DNA of 64,000 bases from Vibrio ostreicida (GTDB taxonomy: Bacteria; Pseudomonadota; Gammaproteobacteria; Enterobacterales; Vibrionaceae): assembly GCF_013074385.2 (NCBI RefSeq), contig NZ_JABEYA020000005.1, forward strand, positions 124,001 through 188,000, in the 5' to 3' direction. Shown here piece by piece: positions 9,278 to 18,714 of this stretch; the first letter of the stretch is position 1; every line of letters begins with the position of its first letter. Below the pieces are notes generated by a model. It was not told where the DNA came from, did no database searches, and worked only from the letters and a program-made list of their open reading frames with translations. The position numbers and the translations under genes were made by a program.

Positions 9278-10447
9278 TTAGCGTGATTCTTCAAACAGTT
9301 CACGCCCGATAAGCATCCTGCGAATTTCTGAGGTGCCAGCGCCTATCTCATACAACTTGGCGTCTCTGAGCAGACGGCCCGCTGGGAACTCATTAATGTA
9401 ACCGTTGCCGCCAAGTAATTGGATGGCATCCAGTGCCAATTGGGTCGCAAGCTCCGCGCTATATAAAATCACGCCAGCGGCGTCTTTACGTGTCGTTTCA
9501 CCGCGGTCACAGGCCCCAGCCACGGTATAGACATAAGCGCGCGCTGCATTGGCACGGGTGTACATGTCGGCCACTTTTGCCTGCACTAATTGGAACTCAC
9601 CAATGGACTGACCAAACTGTTTACGATCATGAACATAAGGCACAACCAGATCGAGACAGGCTTGCATAATGCCCAACGGGCCCGCAGCAAGAACCACGCG
9701 TTCGTAATCTAAGCCACTCATCAACACTTTTACGCCCTGATTAAGTTCACCTAAGATGTTTTGTTTCGGCACCTTGCACTGATTAAAGACGAGTTCACAG
9801 GTGTTGGAGCCCCTCATCCCCAATTTATCTAGCTTCTGTGCAGTACTGAATCCGGGGAAATCACGTTCTATGATAAAAGCGGTGATACCCCTTGAGCCAC
9901 CTTGAGGGTCCGTTTTCGCATACACCACCAATACATCAGCGTCAGGTCCATTGGTGATCCACATTTTGGTCCCATTAAGCAGGTAGTGATCGCCAATGTC
10001 TTCTGCTTTGAGTTGCATGCTGACAACATCTGAGCCCGCGTTCGGTTCACTCATGGCTAACGCGCCAATGTGCGAGCCATCAATCAATTTCGGCAGGTAT
10101 TTCTCCCGCTGCTCAGGATTACCGTTGCGGAAAATCTGGTTAACACACAGATTTGAATGTGCGCCATAACTCAGCCCGACAGAGGCAGAAGCCCGGCTGA
10201 TTTCTTCCATCGCGATAACATGAGCCAAATAACCCATGTTTGCGCCGCCGTACTGTTCATCAATGGTCACACCAAGCAGGCCCATATCCCCCATAAGCGA
10301 CCACAAATGGTTGGGGAATTGATTGTCCTCATCGACTTTAGCGGCGATCGGAGCAATGTGCTCACGGGCAAAAGCATTTACGTGTTCCCGCAACATGTTA
10401 ACGGACTCATCAAGCCCAAAATTGAGGGGGGTGTACTGAGATATCAT
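9278..10447 (-). CDS. liuA: Isovaleryl-CoA dehydrogenase
   Basis: A 389-residue FAD acyl-CoA dehydrogenase oxidising isovaleryl-CoA to 3-methylcrotonyl-CoA. Specific evidence is the catalytic glutamate position: [17 protein letters not shown] near residue 240 carries the glutamate typical of isovaleryl-CoA dehydrogenases, while the canonical site near the C-terminus reads [10 protein letters not shown], with glycine instead of glutamate. [14 protein letters not shown] near 135 and [17 protein letters not shown] near 165 bind FAD and substrate. It is the first structural gene after the MerR regulator (56-base gap) and is followed by liuB. Confidence 0.95.
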   Translation of the reverse strand: MISQYTPLNFGLDESVNMLREHVNAFAREHIAPIAAKVDEDNQFPNHLWSLMGDMGLLGVTIDEQYGGANMGYLAHVIAMEEISRASASVGLSYGAHSNLCVNQIFRNGNPEQREKYLPKLIDGSHIGALAMSEPNAGSDVVSMQLKAEDIGDHYLLNGTKMWITNGPDADVLVVYAKTDPQGGSRGITAFIIERDFPGFSTAQKLDKLGMRGSNTCELVFNQCKVPKQNILGELNQGVKVLMSGLDYERVVLAAGPLGIMQACLDLVVPYVHDRKQFGQSIGEFQLVQAKVADMYTRANAARAYVYTVAGACDRGETTRKDAAGVILYSAELATQLALDAIQLLGGNGYINEFPAGRLLRDAKLYEIGAGTSEIRRMLIGRELFEESR

Positions 10448-10503
10448 AACGCCTCCGGTTCAGCAGAGTTTGCTGGTTAGGACGCCCAGTAGATTAACGA
10501 CGC

Positions 10504-10881
10504 TTAACTCGCTTTTGAGCGGTTAAGCGCCTCTTCACATCGTTGACGTGCGGTACTCAAATCGTCGAGAACAATGGTAATATCCTCCAACTGACGACTG
10601 AGCACCGCTTCTTTTTCATCAATGATCTTAAGCATTTTAATCAACTGGGTATCGATTTGATTTGTATCGTAAAGCTCTAGCAAATCACGAATCTCGGCTA
10701 ATGAAAATCCGAGCCTTTTCCCTCTTAAAATCAACTTCAGACGAACCCTGTCTCTACGCTGATAAATCCGCATACTTCCTTTGCGCTCAGGTTCAAGTAG
10801 GCCCATGTCCTCGTAAAAGCGAATGCTTCTTGTAGTGATATCAAACTCTTTCGCGAGCTCGCTGATTTTGAATGTTTCCAC
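10504..10881 (-). CDS. liuR: MerR-family regulator of branched-chain amino acid catabolism
   Basis: A 125-residue MerR-family regulator. The N-terminus holds the winged helix (KISELAKEFDITTRSIRFYEDMGLLEP), followed by the RLKLILRGKRLGFSLAEIRDLLELY segment and a dimerising coiled coil to about residue 120. No metal-binding cysteine cluster is seen; the only cysteine is in the C-terminal coil. Its position directly before liuA and divergent from a valine/isoleucine operon identifies it as LiuR. LiuR is known in Proteobacteria to repress leucine and isovalerate degradation genes. Two candidate operators lie upstream at 10974-11019. Confidence 0.9.
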   Translation of the reverse strand: METFKISELAKEFDITTRSIRFYEDMGLLEPERKGSMRIYQRRDRVRLKLILRGKRLGFSLAEIRDLLELYDTNQIDTQLIKMLKIIDEKEAVLSRQLEDITIVLDDLSTARQRCEEALNRSKAS

Positions 10882-10973
10882 CAGATGAAACTCCCCATCG
10901 GTAATGATGATAAGACAATGACACTTTCCACTTACGACGGTAAAAAAGATTTTACAGGTTGTGAATGTGTTTC

Positions 10974-10989
10974 TTTACGTTAACGTAAA
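10974..10989. promoter_or_regulatory. Candidate LiuR operator 1
   Basis: A perfect 16-base palindrome, TTTACGTTAACGTAAA, lies 85 bases before the liuR start in the divergent liuR/thiolase region. MerR-family dimers bind such palindromes, and the ACGTNNACGT core resembles published LiuR motifs as I remember them. It overlaps TTTACG (10974-10979), which sits 19 bases before TATGCT (10999-11004). A 19-base spacer is typical of MerR-controlled promoters, so a rightward promoter here is possible but not established. Confidence 0.6.
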
Positions 10990-11002
10990 TGTTAGTGCTA
11001 TG

Positions 11003-11019
11003 CTTACGTAAACGTCAAG
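11003..11019. promoter_or_regulatory. Candidate LiuR operator 2
   Basis: An imperfect palindrome, CTTACGTAAACGTCAAG, lies about 30 bases from operator 1, centre to centre, and 110 bases before the thiolase start. It shares the ACGT-NN-ACGT core with operator 1. Two sites in one divergent region suggest that LiuR controls both the leucine genes and the valine/isoleucine operon. Confidence 0.5.
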
Positions 11020-11128
11020 AAATATCATACAAAAAACAAATGGCTTGATAAGTGACCGCAAGAGTCCACTTTTTCTGTGTGGTACTAAATCAATCATGCC
11101 GTGACCCAACTGCTTTGAGGATAAGGCA

Positions 11129-12325
11129 ATGCAAGAGAAAGAAATTTGGATCGTCGCTGCCAAGAGAACGCCAATGGGGCGCTTTCAGGGCATGCTCTCC
11201 GATTACTCGTCACCCAAACTCGGCGCCATCGCGATCAAAGCGGCGCTGGATGAACGAGCGTTATCTCCCCAATGGGTGGATGAGGTCTACATGGGTTGTG
11301 TGTTACCTGCAGGCTGTGGACAAGCACCCGCGAGACAGGCCGCTCTGGGTGCCGACCTTCCTCAAAGCACAGGGTGCACCACCATAAACAAGGTCTGCGG
11401 ATCAGGGATGAAAGCGGTCATGCTGGCGCATGATCTCATTCGTGCTGGCAGCGCCACCTGTATTGTTGCAGGCGGCATGGAAAGTATGACCAATGCGCCC
11501 TATTTGCTTAAAGATTCACGATCAGGGATGCGTATGGGGCACAAATCGACCTACGACCATATGTTCTTAGATGGCCTACAAGATGCCTACGAAGGCGAGT
11601 TGATGGGGGTTTATGGTCAGCATACCGCTGACAAACTCGGTTTTACTCGTGAACAAATGGATGAATGGGCAACCTTGTCAGTATCGCGCGCCAATCAAGC
11701 CCAACAACAGGGGCGATTTGCCCAAGAAATTGCCCCGATTTTGCCGACGTCGGAACAATGTTTGGATTATGACGAGCAGCCGCGATCAATCAAACCGGAA
11801 AAGATACCACGACTAAAACCCGCATTCGCTCAGGACGGCACCATCACCGCTGCGAATTCGAGTGCAATTTCAGATGGTGCTGCTGCCTTGGTGATCATGG
11901 ATGCTGAGTCAGCTAAAAAGCGGGGAGTCGAGCCATTGGCGGTGATTAAAGGGCATACCACTCATGCGCGGACGCCCGCTGAATTTACCCTCGCACCGAT
12001 TTATGCCATCGAAGATCTCTTATCTAAGTTGGCGTGGTCTGCCGAGGAGGTCGACGGGTGGGAAATCAATGAGGCGTTTGCTGTCGTCACACAAATTGTG
12101 GTCCAGCAGTTGAGTCTGGATAGCGAAAAAGTCAATCCCAATGGCGGCGCGTGCGCACTCGGCCACCCGATAGGCGCGAGCGGGGCAAGGATTTTGGTCA
12201 CACTCCTACATAGCCTGCGTCAACATCAGGCGCAGCAACAGAACAAGCGAGTGATGCGAGGTGTTGCTTCACTCTGTATTGGTGGCGGCGAAGCCACTGC
12301 AATTGGTATTGAAATACCCGTTTAG
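11129..12325 (+). CDS. Acetyl-CoA C-acyltransferase (thiolase)
   Basis: A 398-residue biosynthetic/degradative thiolase II. The nucleophile is Cys90 in NKVCGSGMKAVM; the C-terminal catalytic segments are NPNGGACALGHPIGASGARI with the histidine near 350 and SLCIGGGEATAI with the second cysteine near 385. In this context it could cleave acetoacetyl-CoA produced from leucine via acetoacetate, or 2-methylacetoacetyl-CoA from isoleucine. AGGATAAGG just upstream supports the start. It is the first gene of a rightward seven-gene operon, separated by 19 bases from mmsA and divergent from liuR. Confidence 0.93.
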   Translation: MQEKEIWIVAAKRTPMGRFQGMLSDYSSPKLGAIAIKAALDERALSPQWVDEVYMGCVLPAGCGQAPARQAALGADLPQSTGCTTINKVCGSGMKAVMLAHDLIRAGSATCIVAGGMESMTNAPYLLKDSRSGMRMGHKSTYDHMFLDGLQDAYEGELMGVYGQHTADKLGFTREQMDEWATLSVSRANQAQQQGRFAQEIAPILPTSEQCLDYDEQPRSIKPEKIPRLKPAFAQDGTITAANSSAISDGAAALVIMDAESAKKRGVEPLAVIKGHTTHARTPAEFTLAPIYAIEDLLSKLAWSAEEVDGWEINEAFAVVTQIVVQQLSLDSEKVNPNGGACALGHPIGASGARILVTLLHSLRQHQAQQQNKRVMRGVASLCIGGGEATAIGIEIPV

Positions 12326-12343
12326 AAAGAAAAGGATATCATC

Positions 12344-13837
12344 ATGATACAGTCAGTTCCCTTATACATTGGCGGTGAATTCTGCCAGTCACAAACCGAA
12401 CAATGGGTCGAGGTGACGAACCCAGCGACCAGTGAAGTGATTGCCCGAGTTCCCTGCGCAACAGAGCAGGAAATGGAACAGGCAATCAGCAACGCTCAAG
12501 CGGTGTTTCACACTTGGAAAAATGTCGCGGTTTCTGATCGAGCACGCGTGATGCTTCGCTATCAACACTTGTTAAAAGAACATCACGATGACCTCGCGGT
12601 GTTACTTTCTCAAGAAACCGGAAAAATCCTCATCGACGCTAAGGGCGATATTTGGCGTGGCATCGAAGTGGTTGAACAAGCAGCCAATATTGCCAGCAAT
12701 ATGATGGGTGAGACGGTCGAAAACGTCGCCACAGAGATTGATACTTATTCGATGATTCAGCCTCTTGGTGTGTGTTGTGGTATTACACCGTTTAACTTTC
12801 CAGCAATGATTCCGCTATGGATGTTCCCACTCGCAATTGCCGCAGGGAATACCTTTATTTTGAAACCTTCAGAACAAGTGCCTTTGACGGCGATGAGGTT
12901 AGCAGAGTTGTTTGAGCAAGCGGGCGCGCCGAAAGGCGTTTTGCAAGTGGTCCATGGTCAGAAAGAACAAGTCGACAGGCTGCTTGTCGATCCGACCATT
13001 CGCGCGGTATCTTTTGTCGGCTCGGTTCCAGTCGCCCAGTATATATACAAAACAGGCACCGACCATAACAAACGGGTACAAGCCTTCGCTGGGGCCAAAA
13101 ACCATATGGTAGTGATGCCTGATGCCAATAAAGCACAGGTGATCAACAGCTTGGTCGGCTCCTCAGTCGGAGCAGCAGGTCAACGCTGTATGGCGATTTC
13201 GGTGGCCGTTTTTGTCGGCAGTTCGAAAGAATGGATGCATGATCTAAAAGTGGAAATGGCCAAAATGAAGCCCGGTGGGTTCGACGACAGCAACGCTGCC
13301 TATGGTCCGTTGATCAGCGATACCGCTAAAAACCGTGTGATCGACTTAATAGAGCAAGGTAAAGCACAGGGCGCAATCTGTGAGCTCGACGGTACTCAGT
13401 GTCAGGTCCCGGGGATGCCACAAGGTCATTGGCTCGGCCCAACCTTGTTCAGCGGTGTGACGACGGATATGTCTGTATACCAGCAAGAGATATTTGGTCC
13501 GGTGTTGTTGTGCGTTGAAGTTGAAACTCTTGAACAAGCCATCGAACTGATCAATGACAACCCATACGGTAATGGGACCTCTATCTTTACCGCCAATGGC
13601 GCAGCGGCTCGCAAGTATCAACATGAAATCGAAGTCGGTCAAGTTGGCATCAATGTGCCCATTCCGGTTCCATTGCCTTTCTTCTCGTTTACGGGGTGGC
13701 GCGGCAGTTTTTATGGTGATTTACATGCTTATGGTAAGCAAGCGGTTCGTTTTTATACTGAAACCAAAACCGTTACTGCTCGGTGGTTTAATGATGATAT
13801 TCCAACAGGACCTAACCTCACTATTCAGTTACGATAA
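12344..13837 (+). CDS. mmsA: Methylmalonate-semialdehyde dehydrogenase (CoA-acylating)
   Basis: A 497-residue aldehyde dehydrogenase that converts methylmalonate semialdehyde to propionyl-CoA in valine degradation. The catalytic cysteine is Cys282 in [10 protein letters not shown]. The NAD-binding [14 protein letters not shown] segment lies near residue 226, and the CoA-acylating type is indicated by [15 protein letters not shown] sequence (here [13 protein letters not shown]) and [19 protein letters not shown] near 440. The length matches MmsA. It is the second gene of the operon; 19- and 11-base gaps separate it from its neighbours. Confidence 0.95.
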   Translation: MIQSVPLYIGGEFCQSQTEQWVEVTNPATSEVIARVPCATEQEMEQAISNAQAVFHTWKNVAVSDRARVMLRYQHLLKEHHDDLAVLLSQETGKILIDAKGDIWRGIEVVEQAANIASNMMGETVENVATEIDTYSMIQPLGVCCGITPFNFPAMIPLWMFPLAIAAGNTFILKPSEQVPLTAMRLAELFEQAGAPKGVLQVVHGQKEQVDRLLVDPTIRAVSFVGSVPVAQYIYKTGTDHNKRVQAFAGAKNHMVVMPDANKAQVINSLVGSSVGAAGQRCMAISVAVFVGSSKEWMHDLKVEMAKMKPGGFDDSNAAYGPLISDTAKNRVIDLIEQGKAQGAICELDGTQCQVPGMPQGHWLGPTLFSGVTTDMSVYQQEIFGPVLLCVEVETLEQAIELINDNPYGNGTSIFTANGAAARKYQHEIEVGQVGINVPIPVPLPFFSFTGWRGSFYGDLHAYGKQAVRFYTETKTVTARWFNDDIPTGPNLTIQLR

Positions 13838-13848
13838 TCGGAGGCAAA

Positions 13849-15003
13849 ATGGATTTTGAACTTAACGAAGAGCAACGCGCTTTTGCAGAGACAGCCCGCC
13901 AGTTCGCGAGCGACGTATTGGCGCCTATGGCTGCCGAATGGGATGAGAAACACATTTTTCCGAAGGACGTATTAAAAGCCGCAGGCGATCTTGGTTTTCT
14001 TAGCCTTTATACGCCAGAGCAACAAGGCGGGCTTGGCCTAAGCCGTCTTGATTCGTCGATCATTTTTGAACAATTGGCGATGGGCTGCACCTCGACCACC
14101 GCCTTTATGACCATTCACAATATGGTCACATGGATGATCGCCAGCTTTGCCACGCAACAAGCCAAAGATCAGTTCTGCCCACCGTTAGTCTCCGGTGAAT
14201 GGCTCGGTTCATACTGCCTTACAGAACCCAATGCTGGGTCCGATGCAGGGTCACTGACCACGACCGCTGTCAAACAAGGTGAGCATTACGTTCTCAACGG
14301 TGGCAAGGCGTTTATATCTGGTGCTGGCGAAACCGATGTTCTGGTGGTGATGGCACGGACAGGTGATCACGGCGCCAAAGGGGTCTCTGCGTTTATCGTG
14401 CCCGCGGATGCTGAAGGTGTCAGCTACGGTCGCAAAGAGCCTAAAATGGGCTGGAATAGCCAACCGACCCGAGCCGTCACCCTCGATCAGGTTAAGGTGC
14501 CCAGTGCCTATCTGTTAGGCGAAGAAGGGCAGGGTTTCACCTTTGCGATGAAAGGGCTCGACGGCGGACGCATTAATATTGCGACCTGTTCAGTCGGTAC
14601 GGCTCAACAAGCACTCAATCAGGCATTGCAATATGTTCAGGAACGCAAGCAATTTGGAAAAGAACTGGCCCAGTTTCAAGGTTTGCAGTTCCGACTCGCG
14701 GACATGGTGACTGAATTGGTTGCGGCCAGACAAATGGTACGTTTGGCGGCGAGCAAGCTTGACAATCAGGACCCAGAGGCGACCGCTTATTGTGCAATGG
14801 CGAAACGATTTGCGACGGATGCGGGCTTTGAGATCTGCGATCAAGCCCTTCAGTTATATGGGGGCTATGGCTACATCAAAGAATATCCGATGGAACGCCA
14901 TTTTAGAGATGTCCGTGTTCATCAAATTCTTGAAGGGACCAATGAAATTATGCGCCTGATCATTGCTCGACGTGTACTGAGCGAAGGTTCGCAATTACTT
15001 TAA
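13849..15003 (+). CDS. Acyl-CoA dehydrogenase, probably isobutyryl-CoA dehydrogenase
   Basis: A 384-residue acyl-CoA dehydrogenase. FAD and substrate segments are YCLTEPNAGSDAGSL near residue 123 and AFISGAGETDVLVVMART near 155. The catalytic glutamate is in the canonical place, LEGTNEIMRLIIARR near 365, unlike the isovaleryl-CoA enzyme at 9278-10447. Its place between mmsA and an enoyl-CoA hydratase points to isobutyryl-CoA (valine) and perhaps 2-methylbutyryl-CoA (isoleucine) as substrates. A GGAGG ribosome site precedes the ATG. Exact chain specificity cannot be read from sequence. Confidence 0.9.
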   Translation: MDFELNEEQRAFAETARQFASDVLAPMAAEWDEKHIFPKDVLKAAGDLGFLSLYTPEQQGGLGLSRLDSSIIFEQLAMGCTSTTAFMTIHNMVTWMIASFATQQAKDQFCPPLVSGEWLGSYCLTEPNAGSDAGSLTTTAVKQGEHYVLNGGKAFISGAGETDVLVVMARTGDHGAKGVSAFIVPADAEGVSYGRKEPKMGWNSQPTRAVTLDQVKVPSAYLLGEEGQGFTFAMKGLDGGRINIATCSVGTAQQALNQALQYVQERKQFGKELAQFQGLQFRLADMVTELVAARQMVRLAASKLDNQDPEATAYCAMAKRFATDAGFEICDQALQLYGGYGYIKEYPMERHFRDVRVHQILEGTNEIMRLIIARRVLSEGSQLL

Positions 15004-15021
15004 TCATAAGGAGGCTCAATC

Positions 15022-15810
15022 ATGAGTCATTCACAAGCAAGTGGCATCGAACACGAAATTCGTCATCATGTTGCGTTGATAACGATTAACAATCCTCCCG
15101 CAAATACTTGGACGGCGCAAAGTCTTAGCCAGCTGAAAACGTTAATCCTTGAACTGAATGCCAACAAAGAGGTGTATGCCTTAGTGTTAACGGGGCACGG
15201 CAACAAATTCTTCTCAGCAGGCGCAGATTTAAAGCTGTTCGCCGACGGAGATAAAACGGTCGCGGTCGATATGGCACGTTTATTTGGTGAGGCGTTTGAA
15301 ACGCTCTCTGCTTTCAGAGGCGTGTCGATTGCTGCGATCAACGGGTATGCGATGGGAGGAGGCCTCGAAGTCGCATTAGCCTGTGACATTCGCATTACTG
15401 AAGAACAATCGGTGTTGGCGCTGCCTGAAGCAAAAGTTGGCTTGTTGCCTTGTGCCGGAGGCACCCAGAATCTGACCGCGTTAGTTGGCGAAGGCTGGGC
15501 GAAGCGCATCATTCTTTGTGGGGAACAAGTCAGGGCAGAAAAAGCCCTCACCATCGGGTTGGTGGAAGAAGTCGTTAACCAAGGCCACGCCCTTGACGCC
15601 GCAATGAGTTTGGCGGAAAAGGTCGCAGAGCAGTCTCCTTCTTCTGTTACCGCCTGTAAAACCTTGATTCAGAATACACGCAACCACTCTATTCACCACG
15701 GTTTGATCAAAGAAAGAGAACTTTTCATCGGCTTGTTTGACACGGATGATCAGGCAGAAGGGGTCAATGCCTTTCTCGAAAAACGCCAGCCGCAATGGAA
15801 AAATAGCTAG
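15022..15810 (+). CDS. Enoyl-CoA hydratase
   Basis: A 262-residue crotonase. The two catalytic glutamates are visible: one in GGGLEVALACDIR near residue 117 and one in LPEAKVGLLPCAGGTQ near 137. FFSAGADLKLF near 65 forms the other half of the oxyanion hole. In this operon it should hydrate methacrylyl-CoA (valine) and tiglyl-CoA (isoleucine). GGAGG lies eight bases upstream of the ATG, and the next gene starts only eight bases after its stop. Confidence 0.92.
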   Translation: MSHSQASGIEHEIRHHVALITINNPPANTWTAQSLSQLKTLILELNANKEVYALVLTGHGNKFFSAGADLKLFADGDKTVAVDMARLFGEAFETLSAFRGVSIAAINGYAMGGGLEVALACDIRITEEQSVLALPEAKVGLLPCAGGTQNLTALVGEGWAKRIILCGEQVRAEKALTIGLVEEVVNQGHALDAAMSLAEKVAEQSPSSVTACKTLIQNTRNHSIHHGLIKERELFIGLFDTDDQAEGVNAFLEKRQPQWKNS

Positions 15811-15818
15811 GAGTCGTT

Positions 15819-16949
15819 ATGACAGAAACCGTTGTTTTTGAAGAATTCCCTTGCCGAGATGGTCAATGCCACATCGCAGTAGCAACGCTCGATAACGTCG
15901 CTTCCCTCAATGCACTGACATTCGATATGCTGTCTCTGCTTAAAGATAAGCTAGAGCATTGGCAAAACGATGAGCGCATTGCTTGTATCCTGCTAGAAGG
16001 GCGTGGTGACAAAGCGTTCTGCGCCGGAGGGGATGTGCGTACCATGCATCAGGTGATGAGCTCCCAGTCCCAAAAAGACATCGAGCAATTCTGCACCACG
16101 TTCTTTAAACTTGAGTACGAATGCGACTATCTGATCCACACTTACCGTAAACCCATCATCGCGTGGGGAGAAGGGATTATCATGGGCGGTGGGATGGGCT
16201 TGTATATGGGCGCAAGCCACAAGGTTGTGACACCCTCTTCACGATTGGCGATGCCAGAGGTCAATATCGGTTTATACCCTGACGTAGGGGCGACGTGGTT
16301 CCTCAATCGTCTTAAGCAAGGTGTTGGTCTCTTTTTAGGCATGACTGGCGCGATGGTTAATGCCTCGGACGCCATTGGTATTGGGCTCTCCGATTATATG
16401 GTCATGCCAGAAGCGAGGTCGAACGTCATCGCTCAACTTCAGGCGCAAGACTGGGCCAACATTGATGATACCGACAACGTTGTCACGGAATTGCTGGTCG
16501 AATTGGGTGAGCAGGTTAATGGTCATCGTCCTGATGCGCAAATGTTGCCTTTGATGGACGAGATTCAGGCAGCATGCAGTGCCCCATCCGTGTCTGAAGT
16601 CAGTCAGAATATACTCGCCATGCAGGGCCAAAGTAAATGGCTCGATATTGCCAAACACAATCATGCGAGTGGAAGCCCTCTTTCCAGCCACTTATGCTTT
16701 CGGCAAATTCGCCAATATCACCATTTGTCATTGGCGGAGTGTTTTCGACTTGAGCTGAATTTGTCCGTAGGTTGTGGTTTGTTGGGGGAGTTTTGTGAGG
16801 GGGTGCGGGCACGCCTGATTGATAAAGATGGCGAGCCAAATTGGACATTTAACCATGTCGATGGGGTAGACGATAAGGTGGTCGATACCCTGTTTCGCTC
16901 GCTTTGGCCTCAGCATGAGCACCCATTGGCCAAACTCGGCCAATATTGA
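15819..16949 (+). CDS. 3-hydroxyisobutyryl-CoA hydrolase
   Basis: A 376-residue crotonase-fold hydrolase, the length and layout of HIBCH-type enzymes. The acidic pair of the family is present in MPEVNIGLYPDVGATWFL near residue 147, preceded by EGIIMGGGMGLYMGASH near 118. It releases free 3-hydroxyisobutyrate from its CoA ester, avoiding accumulation of reactive methacrylyl-CoA. It sits between the enoyl-CoA hydratase and mmsB, which use its substrate and product. GGAG precedes the start. Confidence 0.92.
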   Translation: MTETVVFEEFPCRDGQCHIAVATLDNVASLNALTFDMLSLLKDKLEHWQNDERIACILLEGRGDKAFCAGGDVRTMHQVMSSQSQKDIEQFCTTFFKLEYECDYLIHTYRKPIIAWGEGIIMGGGMGLYMGASHKVVTPSSRLAMPEVNIGLYPDVGATWFLNRLKQGVGLFLGMTGAMVNASDAIGIGLSDYMVMPEARSNVIAQLQAQDWANIDDTDNVVTELLVELGEQVNGHRPDAQMLPLMDEIQAACSAPSVSEVSQNILAMQGQSKWLDIAKHNHASGSPLSSHLCFRQIRQYHHLSLAECFRLELNLSVGCGLLGEFCEGVRARLIDKDGEPNWTFNHVDGVDDKVVDTLFRSLWPQHEHPLAKLGQY

Positions 16950-16989
16950 TGGATCAATTAACCTTCTGTATTAGAAAAGGAATCTCATT

Positions 16990-17892
16990 ATGACGACCAT
17001 TGCGTTTATAGGTTTAGGGAATATGGGCGGCCCTATGGCCGAAAACTTGCTCTCGGCTGACAACTCGATCCGTGTGTTTGATTTGGCACCCGAAGCCAGT
17101 CAAAAATTAGCGGCGGCGGGGGCGTATGTCGCCGCCTCAATAGAAGATGCGGTTAAAGGGGCACAAGCGGTTGTGACCATGTTGCCAGCCAGTCAGCATG
17201 TTAAGGCCGTGTATTTGGGAGAAGGTAATCAAGGACAAGGGTTACTTGAATGGGTTGACGATGGAACATTTTTGATTGATTCATCAACCATCGATCCTGA
17301 GTCGGCGAGAATGGTGGCTCAAAGTGCAGCAGAGAAAGGGCTTGATTTTGTTGATGCGCCCGTTTCCGGCGGCGTTGCTGGCGCTCAGGCAGGTACGCTG
17401 ACCTTTATTGTCGGTGGATCGGATGCTGCTTTTCGCAAAGCGCAAGATATTCTTGAGCCTATGGCGAAAAATATTTTCCACGCGGGCAAAGCCGGTGACG
17501 GACAGATGGGCAAGATCTGCAACAATTTGATGCTAGGTATTATCATGTCAGGGACGTGTGAAGCGCTTAATCTGGGTATTGATAATGGCCTCGACCCTGA
17601 GGTGCTGTCCAATATTATGTTGCAAAGTTCAGGAAGAAACTGGGCGTTGGAGTTATACAACCCATGTCCGGGCGTCATGGCGTCATCGCCAGCAAGCAAT
17701 GAATATCGGCCCGGATTCATGAGTAAACTGATGCAAAAAGACCTTGGGTTGGTGCTAGATACCGCAACTAAGAGTGGTTCCAGCGTTCCAATGGGCGCTT
17801 TAGCAAGAAACCTGTATGCTTTTCACAACGCAAAGGGAAATCAGGAGCTAGACTTCTCAAGTTTGTTCGAGTTTTATCAATCTAACAAGTAG
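16990..17892 (+). CDS. mmsB: 3-hydroxyisobutyrate dehydrogenase
   Basis: A 300-residue beta-hydroxyacid dehydrogenase that oxidises 3-hydroxyisobutyrate to methylmalonate semialdehyde with NAD. The N-terminal Rossmann motif is GLGNMGGPMAENLL; DAPVSGGVAGAQAGTLTFIVGG near residue 120 is the substrate-binding signature; GDGQMGKICNNLML near 170 holds the catalytic lysine. Length equals the MmsB norm. An AGGAAT ribosome site precedes the start. It is the sixth gene in the operon. Confidence 0.95.
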   Translation: MTTIAFIGLGNMGGPMAENLLSADNSIRVFDLAPEASQKLAAAGAYVAASIEDAVKGAQAVVTMLPASQHVKAVYLGEGNQGQGLLEWVDDGTFLIDSSTIDPESARMVAQSAAEKGLDFVDAPVSGGVAGAQAGTLTFIVGGSDAAFRKAQDILEPMAKNIFHAGKAGDGQMGKICNNLMLGIIMSGTCEALNLGIDNGLDPEVLSNIMLQSSGRNWALELYNPCPGVMASSPASNEYRPGFMSKLMQKDLGLVLDTATKSGSSVPMGALARNLYAFHNAKGNQELDFSSLFEFYQSNK

Positions 17893-17903
17893 TGGGGTGT
17901 GCA

Positions 17904-18662
17904 ATGGATTTGAAAAACAGTGTGATCGCGATTACTGGGGCGGGTCAAGGTTTGGGTCAGATGATGGCAATTACCATGGCACAGGCGGGGGCGGAACTGG
18001 CTCTCCTCGACGTCAATGAAGAAGGGCTGATTGAAACCAAAGAACAGTGCAATATGCTCGGGGTCAAAGCGCTGACCTACAAGGTCAATGTGACTCAAGA
18101 ACAAGAAGTTGAGCAGACCTTTAGTGACGTTGTCACTGACTTTGGCCAGCTTGATGGGCTGATCAATAATGCGGGTATTTTACGTGATGGCTTATTGATT
18201 AAGGTTAAAGACGGAGAGATGACCAAAATGTCGCTTGCGCAATTTAGCGCCGTCATAGATGTGAATCTCACCGGGACTTTTTTATGTGGACGTGAAGCTG
18301 CAGCTCAGATGATCAACACTCAACGCAAAGGGGTGATCATTAACATCTCAAGTGTCGCGAGAGCTGGCAACATTGGTCAAACCAACTATGCCGCCTCTAA
18401 AGCGGCCGTGGCAACACTCGCAGCGACATGGGGTAAGGAGCTGGCTCGTTATGGGATTCGTTCTGCGGCGATTGCGCCAGGTGTGATTGAAACTTCAATG
18501 ACTTCGGCGATGAAACCAGAAGCCCGTCAACGCCTTGAAACGATGGTCCCCGTTGGTCGAATGGGTGACGCGAAAGACATTGCTCAGACAGCCAAGTTTA
18601 TCTTCGAAAACGATTACATCAATGCACGGGTGTTCGAGATTGATGGCGGCCTCTTTATGTAA
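17904..18662 (+). CDS. Short-chain dehydrogenase/reductase, possibly 3-hydroxy-2-methylbutyryl-CoA dehydrogenase
   Basis: A 252-residue classical SDR. Cofactor motif TGAGQGLG near residue 11, NNAG near 90, the catalytic serine in NISSVARAG near 152 and YAASK near 167 are intact. Position at the end of the valine/isoleucine operon suggests oxidation of 3-hydroxy-2-methylbutyryl-CoA for isoleucine breakdown; acetoacetyl-CoA reduction is another possibility. I chose ATG 17904 with GGGGTG upstream over a GTG at 17892 that would overlap the mmsB stop. A hairpin terminator follows at 18681. Confidence 0.85.
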   Translation: MDLKNSVIAITGAGQGLGQMMAITMAQAGAELALLDVNEEGLIETKEQCNMLGVKALTYKVNVTQEQEVEQTFSDVVTDFGQLDGLINNAGILRDGLLIKVKDGEMTKMSLAQFSAVIDVNLTGTFLCGREAAAQMINTQRKGVIINISSVARAGNIGQTNYAASKAAVATLAATWGKELARYGIRSAAIAPGVIETSMTSAMKPEARQRLETMVPVGRMGDAKDIAQTAKFIFENDYINARVFEIDGGLFM

Positions 18663-18680
18663 CTTGACGAAAAAGAAGTC

Positions 18681-18705
18681 ACAGGCACGCGTGATGCGTG
18701 CCTGT
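18681..18705. terminator. Bidirectional terminator hairpin
   Basis: A perfect 10-bp stem (ACAGGCACGC / GCGTGCCTGT) with a GTGAT loop lies between the convergent SDR and FKBP genes. In the leftward direction it is followed by a T-rich stretch (CTTCTTTTTC), so it terminates the FKBP side best. Confidence 0.75.
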
Positions 18706-18714
18706 CAATAGCAA

